64,000 bases of DNA, from NCBI GenBank assembly GCA_026874595.1, contig CM049321.1, positions 20,432,979 through 20,496,978 of the forward strand, written 5' to 3'. Positions 35,201-47,900 of the stretch are shown here, one piece after another (the stretch's first letter is position 1; each line of letters starts with the position of its first letter). A program made the translations under genes and the position numbers. Below the pieces are notes generated by a model, which worked only from the letters and a program-made list of their open reading frames with translations, ran no database searches and had not been told where the DNA came from. This stretch comes from Sipunculus nudus. Its lineage: Eukaryota; Annelida; Sipuncula; Golfingiida; Sipunculidae.

Positions 35201-38200
35201 TTAAAAGAAGCCGGCTACTATAAACATTTAATTGTCTATCATTGTCAAAAATGGTAAGAGTATATTAACAGTTATGTGTTAATAAAGGCGTGATTAAATT
35301 GTAATCCATTCACTGCACTTAAATATAAATTCAAATTTTGAAATAAATACGATGCAAACTCAATTAAATGTTAAATATTGTTCCAGCTGGGTCAGTTTCT
35401 CGCCTTCGTCTAGAACTGTCAAAATGTGCCAAGTACACAAACAAACTGCTTGATGGAATAAATCAGTGGCGATCCTCTTCTAAAACTAGAGCACCTGCAA
35501 ATATGGAATCTACGGCAGTTTTGGCAGAACAGATCCTGAATAATATCAATGCAGAGAGAGGCTCATTAATACTAAGCGTTTACACACCAGACGAGGAATC
35601 AAGGGAGAAGTTGAGGTCCCTGACGACAGATGGCATTGTTAACCGTATAGTTGGCTGGTCACACCTAGTTCTCTGGAACTCTGACCCACCTCGCGTTGAA
35701 CAACGTGACATAACAATAATCTCAGATCTCATAGACGACGACGGTAATTTGGGTTTGCTATTATCCTTGGACCAGAAACACACATAAATTAAAGAAAGAA
35801 ACTATCATCCAAAACAGGAAAATACATTCCGCAACACACTGATGATGTATTTTCTTAACAATTTTATGTTGGTAATTGTTGTCTGTATCATCTCTTTGCA
35901 GCTGAACCAATTGCGACAGAAACAACAACAATGGATCTCTCAAACGACGTAAGATCAATTATCCTTGGTTTCACATACAATATTAACACTATTGGAAGTT
36001 ACAGCAAATTACCCTTTTTCGTTTCGTTTACTCTATAAGAAATAGAAGCAAGAAAATAATAAAAAAACAGGAATATATATGTATCAATTTTCTGTTTCAT
36101 TTGGACGAACCTAACCCCTGATCACAGGAAAAACCAGGTGTTATTTTCCAAGCAGCGAGAGATGAATCTCTGGTGATGATGTCGTGGTGTTTGAAGGAGG
36201 GGGTACCTGTAGACAGCACTAACGAGGTAACTTTAATATAAGGATAATATTTGGCCTCAACATTTACCTTTTGTGCTAATGATTTATGGAGGTCTTTCTT
36301 ACGAGCAGTTCTTAATAGAATAACCAAATAGTACTCAAACGTCCCTTGGTAGGCAAACAGGACTATTAACAAATACTATCATAGAAGAACTTGAAGAGTC
36401 CCGAGTCATGCATATCATGCCATCGAACACTGCACATAACAAAGTAAGACCTGATTATTTGCATTTTTATTCTGAAACTAGGGCTTACCTAAAGGAGAAG
36501 TCCTGTATTTTTTTATTTTTAAAATTGTATTAGGACCAGCAGATATTGGATTTTCACTGAACATCTAGTGCCATTGGGACTAAAATGTGTTGGCTATTTG
36601 TATTTTAGGCATTTAGAAACTCGAATACAACAACAATTTACGTATATTAACAGGAGAAACACCCTTGTTTGACGAAGCTCGAGCTGAAAAGATGCGATCT
36701 GTCAAGTTTTGATATGCATGCTAACCTGAATCATGCCAACAAGGTAGTAAATGATAAAGTTTATGTTACACATAAGCTCCTCATACATACAAGGTAGTGA
36801 ATAAAGGCATCCATACACACACACACATGCCATAAAAACATGCCCAACTGAACGAAAAAAATCCTGTCTTTATTTCTCGGAAGAACATGTCTTCCATTTA
36901 CTCATTTTAGAAATGTTTGTATTACGTCTTTCCTTCCTCATGCATTGAAGATCAGGAAAAGTTTTGGAAGATATGCAAGATTCCCTTTTGCTTATTTCAG
37001 CCATTTAGATATTAATTTGACCTTGATTGACCGGTATAAATGCGTGTTGTTTATAAATACACTATTGTACAAAGATTTGAAGCACACTTTCTAAGTTTAA
37101 AGGAAAGCATATCTCTATTAGGACGGAGACACGGCTTTGTTCGATGCAGCAAAATCTGGGAACTGTGAAGTCCTAGAATTTCTCCTTGAAAGAGGCAGCA
37201 GGGCAGACCATGTGAATAATGTAGGTACTTTAAAAATGCAGAATATTCTATAAATAGTGTTTATCGTGAAAGATCAGTGGTAATATTAATAAGTAAATTA
37301 CATAGCAAGCAGAGTATTCAGAGACGCATTTACTCTTTTGTAGCATTTAAACTAATCATGACTCTTCACTGGAAGCTGATCAGTGAATTAGGAATTAGTA
37401 GAGTGTCCAAAATGTGTATTTCCAAGAAGGCTAGAGACGAGGTAATGAAAAAAAAATGATTAATATCTGACACCAAAATTCAGAATGGCTTTATTACAAT
37501 AATTTTCAACATAATTTATTTGGTGACAGTTGGGTAGAACCGCCATCTTTAGCGCCGCAGAAAGTGGAATGGCTAATGCTTTTGGTTTGCTTCTTGATAA
37601 AGGCTGCAATATGGAACACCGTGATCAGGTAATACATTCCTCACCTTTTTGAAACTCATTTAGCAAATGCTAGCTTTATTAAATTAGTATTTGAAATAAA
37701 TGCATGTTGGAAAAATCATCGATTAAAAATGTGAAATAAAAATCAGTGTTTTCGCTTTCACAGTTTGAATACTCCCTGATTCACATACTCTAATTTGATA
37801 TAAATAATAAAATAATGGTTGAAGTCCAGTTTGTTTAATGTCCAAAACTGGTACTTTTAAAAACCAGACGGCGGGGGATATGGAAGGAACGCGAGAATTA
37901 CTGTAAATATAAACAAACAATGGTAATCTGCTCACACACACGAAACACAACACAACTATAATTAAGTGATATTTTTTTTAAATTACAATGTTGACACCCT
38001 GTTTTACCTGAACTACATTAAACTGCTTTCTCGAGGCGGGCAACAATGCACTGGATGTAGCTGAAGCGAATGGGCACCGACATGTATCGTGCACTTACCA
38101 CCAGGTAAGCAATGTCAATGAAAGTGTTATTCGAACGATGAATAGGAAATCTAAATACCTTCTCCAACGAAAGTGTGTATGGAGACCAGGGTTTGTATTT

Positions 38201-38933
38201 CTCATAAATACATAAGATGGGTGGGTTATATGCGAAAGTAGACCGATCTAGGTGATGTTTGTCTGGGATACTATAAGGTTGAACAGATAAAGAAAAACAC
38301 GGACATGTCGTGCACCAGTAGCATTCTGCATACGGGGTTTATTCATAAAATGTGTTGATTGATAAGAATAGATGGCGCAACATGTTTTAATGTGCATGGA
38401 CGGCGTAATTAGACTGACTTGTAAAATATTTGGTTTTATCTGGTTCTGAGCATTCCTGAATCAGAGTTCATGGCCGAGGCACCTAGGTTATCATAACGAG
38501 ATTCCAATCCATTTATCACGTGTAGTACTTATTTTTATCTGATCACTTTTATCTGATCTCTGATATCTTTTCCTTTTACCTCAATGTTCTGTACTAAATA
38601 CAGTAATGGATAAATTATTGTATAAAAAAGGACGTGAATAAAATGTGTTATTGTTGTGTAATAGTTTCAAATAAAAATTTGGTTATTGAAATAAAAAATA
38701 CTTTGGGTAGGAAAATAAATCTGCACCATTTGGAATAAAACATTTAACAGTCTTTTCCAGTATGTTGTGCTAGTTCAAACCAGTCATGTTTTTTTATTCA
38801 AGCGATATTTAGTTTACAGCTGTCATGTGATGCCTTCTTTTATTCGCAGATGAATCAGTCGGTTGAGGAGACTGACGTTTGTAACATGGAAAACTTGGCT
38901 ATCAATGCTATCATTTGCTGTGGTCTCACCTGA
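32226..38933 (+). pseudogene. Multi-exon ankyrin-repeat gene, probably a pseudogene
   Basis: Frame-compatible exons: 32226-32285, 32948-32995, 33203-33243, 33665-33704, 33989-35021, 35387-35743, 35902-35948, 36128-36226, 36654-36743, 37122-37220, 37322-37441, 37530-37628, 38036-38104, 38850-38933 (stop TGA). The exons at 36128, 37122 and 37530 are exactly 99 nt, phase 0, each one 33-residue ankyrin repeat (DGDTALFDAAKSGNCEVLEF; LGRTAIFSAAESGMANAFGL). The N-terminal region (about 530 residues over the first six exons) has no family I recognise. The 1,033-nt exon keeps one frame apart from stops TGA 34031, TAA 34400 and TAA 34568. The start codon is unresolved. A degenerate repeat may also exist at about 36386-36444. 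It is probably intracellular and protein-binding if functional. AATAAA at 39701 could end the transcript. Confidence 0.65.
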
Positions 38934-40550
38934 GTCACCATATGATTACCTGTGACTGTAGCCTTTACTGGCATTTATGCATTTGAGATATACTAGCGAA
39001 ACATTATATTTCAATAATATTTTGTTTAAAATGAGCACAATATAAACTAGAGCTACTGCACATAAAAGTTTTAATAATGATTAAGTCAGTGAATAATATC
39101 TTATTCCGGAGAATGGGGATACCTAATACATTTATAAACGTTCATATTTACCGGTTTATTGGCAGCCGGCATGTCGTGATATCAACGTTAATGTTATTAA
39201 CGTTTTGTTTAAACCTGTCAAATTATAACTGATTTTTTTTACACAATAGATCTAATAACGATTATCCTCTAAGTAACAATGATAAAATAGGATGATGCCT
39301 TTACATTTAATATGACCGTACCTTTTGTTTTCATAAATTTCAGTTGTTTGCACCCATTCATTATCTAATAATATTGAAACGAAATATTATCTGTGTTTGA
39401 TTTCACTAACGACGCTGTTCAGTAGTATACAATGTGTAACAATTGGAACCTGAAAATATGTAGGTCTTATTACAATTCTTATTAAATATTATTCTTATTC
39501 TTATTAAATATTATAGCTGTTATAAAACCGTCATGGATGCTAACATCATTTGGTTATATATATACTATATGTAATAACAAATACATTATAAGTTGTACTT
39601 TAAAGGATAATATTTCATATTCATTTCTTTGTTTATGGTCTCGTACCAACAGTTTAGATATACTGGGTTTAATGAAATTTTATATAGTTGTAATTAATTA
39701 AATAAATCTCTAGACTCTGCCATGTGTTATGTGTCTTAGTGCAGTTGGCCTTTGCCTCTAATGTCCGAATTTAGCAGCACATATTTGATCGCAGGCGATA
39801 AAGCGTCGATTGACAGATATAGTATTATATATATCAATATTGTGTTAACATTAATTCTACAACAGAAGCCTAATAAATTAGTTACAAAGGAGGCTCTTTA
39901 TGTGTTCTTAAATTAAGCTTGGTCCGGAAAAAAATGCTCATTTTTTTAATGTGTCTTTCGAGTATATCATGGCATGGTGCCAAGTTATTGTATGGTAAAC
40001 CTCTTATTTCACAGATAATGAAAATTTAGATGGTTTATATTCTTGATAGATGCTATTGCATTTGTATAGTGATAAATATATAAGCAGATGACCTTGTATG
40101 AAGTGACCAATAAGTTTCTTACGTATTATTAGTTATACATTTTGAGAGGAATCGTTCAATAAACCCAGCTTTTTAAATATCTCCGGACAAAATCCCTTGG
40201 TATATTTAACTACAAATGAAATACCGCAAAAATAAAACTGTAAACATGACCCCGCGTTGAGATTTATTTCATTCCGAAAGGTTTCCTGGCAGATGTATGG
40301 TGTTTAATGTCTTGAATAAGAGAAAACTTCTATCAGCAAAATTGCATGCAAATTCAGGGGTGAAAATTTCTGCCACGTCAGATGATTAATCCTAGATCTC
40401 ACCTAAATTAAATAAAAATGTTGCAGGCGCTTGTTGTTACTATTATTTTTAGGTCAAGTGCTTTTTGTATGCAACTACTGTTATGTTTGTTATAACGAAA
40501 AATAAATACTTGATTAATATTTATTAGTTTCGTTTTTCTTCGATCCTTAA

Positions 40551-40629
<79 letters not shown>

Positions 40630-41300
40630 CGTATCGGTACCGTCAAACACGTTTGGCTTCCGTCTATAAACGACATCGGTTGGGAACAGATCTTTTTGAA
40701 TATTAAATTACAAATCGAGTACATGCTTGAATGCCTTGTATCTGCATCATGTGAGATTGAAGAATTTTTAAAAAGCTGGTTTTTTGCATGTTTTCACATC
40801 GTTGGTTATTTGAGTGTATCTGAAGGCATGAGATAATATATCTCATCGGCCTGTTTTCATATGTATTCATCTGGGATCACAAACAGTTGTTGATTTTACG
40901 TTAGTAAAATAACAGTTGGTAAAATTTGTACCCAGACAATGGTAAATTACAGCCAACGTTAAAGTTTTGAAAAGGTGGTTTATTGCCGAATATTCTTGAC
41001 AGCAGTTGACATTGTCTAAATGATTTTTATGATTACTAATATCGAATATCTATATTTTAATGGCAATATTAGTAGTATAAGTTAGATTCATTTTCAACAA
41101 ATTTTTTCGTTTAATCAATATATACTTAATCTCTCAAGTCAAATATGTAACCTAAATTTGTAGTTTACCTTAATATGCATTTAAAACTTTAAATTTAATG
41201 CACTTATTTTTTCAGTAAATTTAGAAACGTTTAAAGACAATACCTTTTAATGTTATACATGAACATGTATCATATTTTTCAGTTGATGCAACTATACTAT
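38934..41300. other. Intergenic, AT-rich
   Basis: No ORF or exon signal of interest. It contains a compound (AT)n-(AG)n microsatellite at 40552-40629. The putative polyadenylation signal AATAAA at 39701 belongs to the ankyrin gene if that is transcribed. Confidence 0.5.
40552..40629. repeat. (AT)n-(AG)n compound microsatellite
   Basis: About 50 bp of AT followed by about 27 bp of AG. Minus-strand ORFs reading SLSLSL and IYIYIY here are artefacts. Confidence 0.95.
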
Positions 41301-41332
41301 GGGTTGGCCGTGGTCGTCTTCTGAAGGTTATA

Positions 41333-41790
41333 GCCCAGTCGCACACTTAAAGTCAATGAAAATTATATAAATATCACAGCAATTTATGTAAAGAGTTCTT
41401 TATGCACATTCAAAGCAAATGCTTTGAGCTTGCATTCGTTCAAATTATACTAATCTCGTGTGACCCTGAAACCTGTCATTTGACCACCATTAAGGCCGAT
41501 CGCAGGTCGAAGGAGTATATGGCTGATTGCGACTTTAAAAGACCATCGGCAGACAACGCACGACAACCTACTGCCAATGAAAGACAAAATACAATCAGCT
41601 ACCTACGACCACGTCATTCATAGACAGCTTTTGTACAGGGCTTAAGACGTCTAGCGACCACTGGCGATAATCAGGGATATATAGTACGACCGTTCTTGCC
41701 CGTTATTATTGCTTGTGATATCCGACTATTGCAGATCATATCTAGTCGTAACTGGTCGCATCCCAATGTGTGACTGGTCCTTGACGTCAT
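41333..41790. mobile_element. Possible MITE with CCAGTCGCACAC-type ends
   Basis: CCAGTCGCACACTT near 41335 faces CAATGTGTGACTGG near 41768, giving imperfect inverted ends (12 of 14 match) about 0.45 kb apart. The interior holds many GATCGC/GTCGCA-like words and no transposase. Target duplication was not resolved. Confidence 0.4.
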
Positions 41791-41969
41791 TGTAAATATT
41801 TGCTCTAAGGTACGGTGGAATTTAAAACATCATTCGGTGCCGTGCATTTAATTATTAAACTTCATAAATTATATGATTATCCGCATTTTATCTAATGCAA
41901 CGTACAGTAGAACAGTCTCGGTTTGTCATTTGTGGTGAACAAAGGATCAATGTATTTCACAATATCGGT

Positions 41970-44900
41970 CTAGGTTTTCTTTACATAAAACATGGCGTCA
42001 TTATCGCTAAGAAAGGTCGATACATTTGGATTGAGTACTTCCATATTCAACCAGCAGGTGTCGCTTCCCAATCTGTATGTGAAACTGAGGCACCCGGTTA
42101 CCCTACAGCAGGAGAAAGCGCAGTGAATGCGGCTCCTAGCCGTGAGGGCCTGTGATTGGCTGCCATATACAAGCAATCCAGGGGCGTCTCGTCTCCATAT
42201 GCAAGTGTCTCTTGTTTCGATTGAATCTGGAAATATATAGTGAAGGCACAGGGGCATAAATGTCTTATATCTCTCAGTATAACTTACGCTTTAACAGTTG
42301 TTCACTGACCGTAAAAAAATGGGACTAGTTGCTTCTAAGTAAGTTGGATATAATCTGATTCACACTAAGGATGTAGGATCAGTAGAGTCGTACAGATTGT
42401 TTTGTAAGTTGATTATGGTACCTCCCTGATCAATTTGTGTGGCCAGGCTGTTTCCATTGCGATGGTTACACGTCTTATTGCGATATAGTTTATGGCCCGT
42501 TGCTGAGCATGCGTGATATTAGTACACGGTTTAGCTTAAACCGCGGTTTATTTAATCGGGGTTTTGTGGACTTACAAACGTCGGTTTGAATCCGGACTAG
42601 TAAAACCGCGTACGAATTTAATGAATAAGGTCAATGAAGTTCACCATCCCTTAGGGCTAAAAATAGTTTTAAACCGTAGTTTAACTGCGGACTAAGTGCA
42701 TATAGGCATATATATGAAGCTGATCGACAGATTTCACTAGACCTCAAGGTTAAAATGGTGTCGTGCGCACAAGCACAAGCCAAATCATGTTTTTACAGTT
42801 TGGCCGGGCCGAATATAAATGGAATTAGTTAAGTAAAGTAAACGCCAGTATATTAATTAAATAATGCATTGTACATATATTCCTCAACAATTAATTATGT
42901 GACCGTTTCATTTTTCTTATCGACTATCTGGCAAGTCAATTAACCAATTTGTCTGTGTGGTGGTAGTTTAACCCAGTTCATGTATCTCTCGGTGCGGTAA
43001 AAAGAGCATGAACGTATGCTAGCGGAATTCGACCTATTATATGATAAGACATAGGCGGGGATCCTAGAGGGGGAAGGGGCGAATACCAAAACCCCACTAC
43101 ACCCAAATATCTAAAGGTTCGCGGGAGGCAATAGTTTATTTTCTTTTCTTCCTGCGGGAGGCAATAGTATAATTTTTCTTCCTATCCCACTCCAGATATT
43201 TGCCAAGCATATATTGATGTACATTGTGTTTAATGGATCAAACTAATGTCTACTGTATTCGTTACAGGATATAACAAGGTGTTAAAGTCCAATCGAGCCT
43301 GATAAAATGGACACAGGGCATTTTCAAAGGAAGATGCTGAGCTTTGGTATTTTTATATCAACTGCCACGTAAGAGGCCTGCAGATATCAAATATAGTATA
43401 CTTTCCTGGAAATATAATAGCCACTAGCAAGGCGGTAATTTTCTTATGCCTTATTAATGCCAGACAATAGTTTAAAAACATAAATTAAGGCGGAAAAGGG
43501 CAATCAAGCACAGAGTTATGCAAAGAAGAACTCCTGTGGTGACAGTCGTGGAGGATTACGAGGTAAGACCAAACATTTGCGCAATTGACTGTACTTTCTC
43601 TAGGACTACAGGTTTCTTTGTAGTTATCTAGTAGATGGACATTGTTGAAGATGGATTTGTCTAAGTTGCGACCAGTTCGTGTAAACAGTGAGACGTATGT
43701 TCAGTGTCAGGAATATAGTACATTAATCTCTGTTGGAACTCAGTTTACCATATGATACCTCAGTGACACGCAAGGTACTTCTGCATTATTGATGAGATCC
43801 AACTTAGGTTACAGGATCATACTCGCTCGCAGTCAAAGGCAGTGGTCAGGACTGATCGAGTGTGTGTCCTGACAAGTTAATATTCTTCCCTTAGTTAAAA
43901 GAATATATACATGGGTAATATCGTACCTGTAAGGCAAAAAAAAAATTAAAGATATGGTTCTCAGGCACCGCCCGCATCAGTTTTAAACCCCCGCACCAAA
44001 AATTTTATTTCGATTTTCAATAAAAACTTTTAAATTTTGAGCTGCTGCAGCTCCGACATTTCTTCTAGAAGATGAAAAACAATACAATTTCTTTTGTTTT
44101 GTAGTGGTTTTACTTATTTAGCAAAATAAAACTGTTATTTTCATGCTATTCCCTTATCATTTGACATTTTTATCGAAACATACCAAAGAATTTAAATAAT
44201 AAAAGCGCCCACCCGCATTGATTTCTAAAAAAAGTGCCTGAGAACCATACCTTTTTTTATTTTGGCCTAATGCACGGACATTAATATCTATAATAAATGA
44301 ATAAGAGACTGAGCCTGTAAACCGGGGTGGTTTACACAAGAAGTTTGTATTCAGTCTAAATGAAGTTCAAGAACACAGCTTGGTTCGTTTAAATGCGGGT
44401 ATGAAGGTGTTCCACTTAACATCCTTTACTTCGTTCATGGAAGCTTTCTCCCGATTTTATTGATACTTGAGCACAGGACGCGATGCTGTAAGATCGTCGG
44501 TTCGAATCTAAGACGAGGAGCAGTGAGAAGTTTACGGTCGGCCTCTTACAGGATTTGTGCTCAGACGGCCGCGTATCACGGAAACCAGGTGCGAGTTTTG
44601 GGGGTGCCCCGTTTTTTTAAATTTAACGGTGGGTATGATAAGTTCCAGCAGTTGCGGTATATATCGGGTCTGTTTGACAACAGAATATTACATGAAATGT
44701 AACGTGTGCTATCCTGTTCCCTAGTTCCATATGGAAATAGAATTCTGCATCAGAAACAAATATAGCACATTTTCTAATAGACATCTCTTTATAGTTTAAG
44801 ATATTTAAGATATATCAGTTTACTGACATGTTAATGACCACCTTTGCCACATCAAGAATGGAGCTGTTCATGGAATAGCCATATTAGTCTGGCCGTATTA

Positions 44901-47900
44901 TGTGCCCAAACAGCAGGTCAACGATGGTTAGTATGCATTCTGGTGTGTTAGTGCTAAACAATCTGTATTATGTATAAGTAGGATAGTAGAGGGGCCTAGA
45001 CAGTCGAAGGGTAAAACGATCGCCTCTCTCCCTTGGCGACCTGGGTGTGGCTATGAGAGTGGGTTGAAGTTGCCCGTCCAAGGCAGATGGTTTTCCCCAG
45101 GTTCTCTGGTTTCCACAACCCATACAGGCTACCAAACGCCATCATCGGAGCCATGGGGAGTGCGATGATTAGTTATAATAGCTAATTGTACGATCCATGT
45201 AAAATAAATAAGTTAATATAATAGATGGATCTCAGCAGATAGATTCCTGCATTGACGTTCTCAGACTACTTCCATGACCCATATAGAACCCTGACAGGTT
45301 TATTTCTCGAAGTTTGTCAAAAAATCTCATATGGGCTGCCATCATTCGTCCACACAAACCCTGGATGTCACAGATTGCATGTCTGAATTATGGATATACC
45401 TCTAGTGATACTAAAAATGCAAATTCACCCTCTACATAGTTCTTTATATATCATTTTTACCCGGATAGGTTTATAAATCTTTCTTTTATCATAACATATA
45501 GATAATTTATCAACAGTGAATAGCACAGTGTTCATCGATTATTGATTCAAGCACTTTTAGTTATATATATATATATATATAATTACCTGGAGGAGCTGTG
45601 GTTGGCTGCAAAAATTCCGCTTCACATATGAAGGCCTTCGTTTCAGCACATGGCCTAGAATACCAGGATCCAACATGTCTAAGAAATGATATACACAAGT
45701 GTCCACTTGGTTCACCCTCTGCCCAGTTTGTCCAAGAAATTGGAGATCCATCGGGCCATATCCACGTATTTCCTTAAATAGATGCGGGACAAAATGTACT
45801 GTGGTTCGCTTTTTGTTTGCGATTCTTTCAAATTAAAAAAAAATACGTTAGTATCATGTGCTTCATGTAACAACAAAAGCACAAGAACACAACATGAAAC
45901 TAGAATAAAACCTAACAGATTTATGTTATGTAAATAACCAAAATGAGGAAACCATACATCCCTGGGGCAGATATTATAATACATGAGCAGCTGGTTCATT
46001 TAAAAGGAAGAATCATCAAACGTTCTTATTTGACTCTGGTGCCAGTTTTTTTAATGAAATAAGAGTGTTATTCCGGGTTCGATCAAATTAAATACGTCCA
46101 GGCAGGCCCGAGACAATGTTCTGTTTTGAATATTAGTCAGTGTGTTAGAAACAAAGATGTTTAATTTACTTAAATGAGGTACAGAAAGTAAAAGGCCAAA
46201 CTGCCAGACGAAAGCTAAAAGACATAACAAGATAGGTATAATTAATACAAATTTACATTAACTGCCTTTATATAGCACTTGAATTGTGCCTGCATACCTT
46301 GCACTACAAATGTCGACACATATGCTGTTCGAATATCTCTCTATATATATATATTATGATGAGACAAGTAGGGTTATTTAAATAAACGGTGTATACAAAT
46401 CATGAAAGACCAAAACAGAGGACAAGATACGACAAGTAAAATCTTATATCTCCAAATATACCTCGAATGTTTAAATTTGTATTAAGAAATTTCCATATCC
46501 AATCATATTTACACTAAACACAAACAGTTGTAATGATTCTTTTGTTTTACTTAAATATCCCGGTGGACATCTAGCATTGGAAATGGACTGACAGTGTCAT
46601 AAATGGTAACCTCATATGAATGATGAATTAACACAAAAGAATACATATGAACTCATAAGCCAAACTGAACCTCCGTCGCTATGGTAACGAGTTATTTCTG
46701 TATCGCGTACAAGTTGTCTGCTTCCAGTAACCCGTCATAGCCATGTTTGTATTCATACGGTCGGAAATCCATCAAACATGCAGATAGTTTTGCCAATATG
46801 CTGAGTTAAAACGGCCATGTATTTGTTTATATCTGCATCCTCATAGAGTCTTTAAATGCTTTCCTCGCAGAAGGATGCAAAGGCACTCTGACTGCCAGTC
46901 CGCTGGTCGTAGACTCTAAAATGTCAAAGGGCCGAAATGGCACTAGTTAAGATGTTCTTTTAACAAAATTTGAAAAGAAAAAGTCCTATGTCTAGTTCTC
47001 ATGTTTTTCCAAATAATTTCAAATAACGCTGCAATGATGGTTTCATTTGAATATTTGACCATGACAATCTAGATTTAGAAAATAATGTAAATTTGACGTA
47101 TTATAATAATTAGATTAGAGATATTTGAGAAAATATAATTTCCATCTACGGCAAAACTAATTTGCATACTAAAATTTAAAATATAACCTAAACCACTGTA
47201 AGTATCGTTTCAGTCGAATCTTTGACCATGGAAAACTATCCAGATACAAAGTTCGGCAAATTATCATTGTTAGTTCTTGAGATATTAATGAAAAGGGCAT
47301 TTTCGTCAATGGCCGCCTTAATTTGCATATAACAAAAGCTTATCTGACAAGTATCAGAGGATTCCTTTCATCACAATTCCATATAAAACATGTACACTAA
47401 ACACTCATAGTTGCCCCGTACTTTTAGCTGGACTAAAGTAGGGCATTGTAATAATCAAGATGGCTGAAAACCAGCGCAAGTATGAGTTTTTTTGTACTAT
47501 TTTGGTTCGGGTATTGTTCAGTATTTGCACTTACCAGGTTTCGATCCCCCTGTCCAAAACGAATAAACGGAAGTGTCCATGAGACTCCGAACGACACCGT
47601 TCTCCGCCGACGAGTCAATCTGCACAAGATGACTTCCCAGACTCTCACAAGTGTCGGTGGCGTCAGCCCACGTGCGAAACGTGAGGAAGACGCGGTAACA
47701 ACTCCCAGAGTAATCGGTAAAAGTGGCTGGGCAGTCGTCTGCTACTATTTGCACATTTCCGTCGAACATGAGAAAATGACACTCTAATGAGACTGAATGC
47801 CGACATCGAATAGCACATGCATGAAATATAATACCGAACGTTTCTGCTCCCAGATATAATACAATAAATACACAAAGGATACCGTAATATCCGAACAAAG

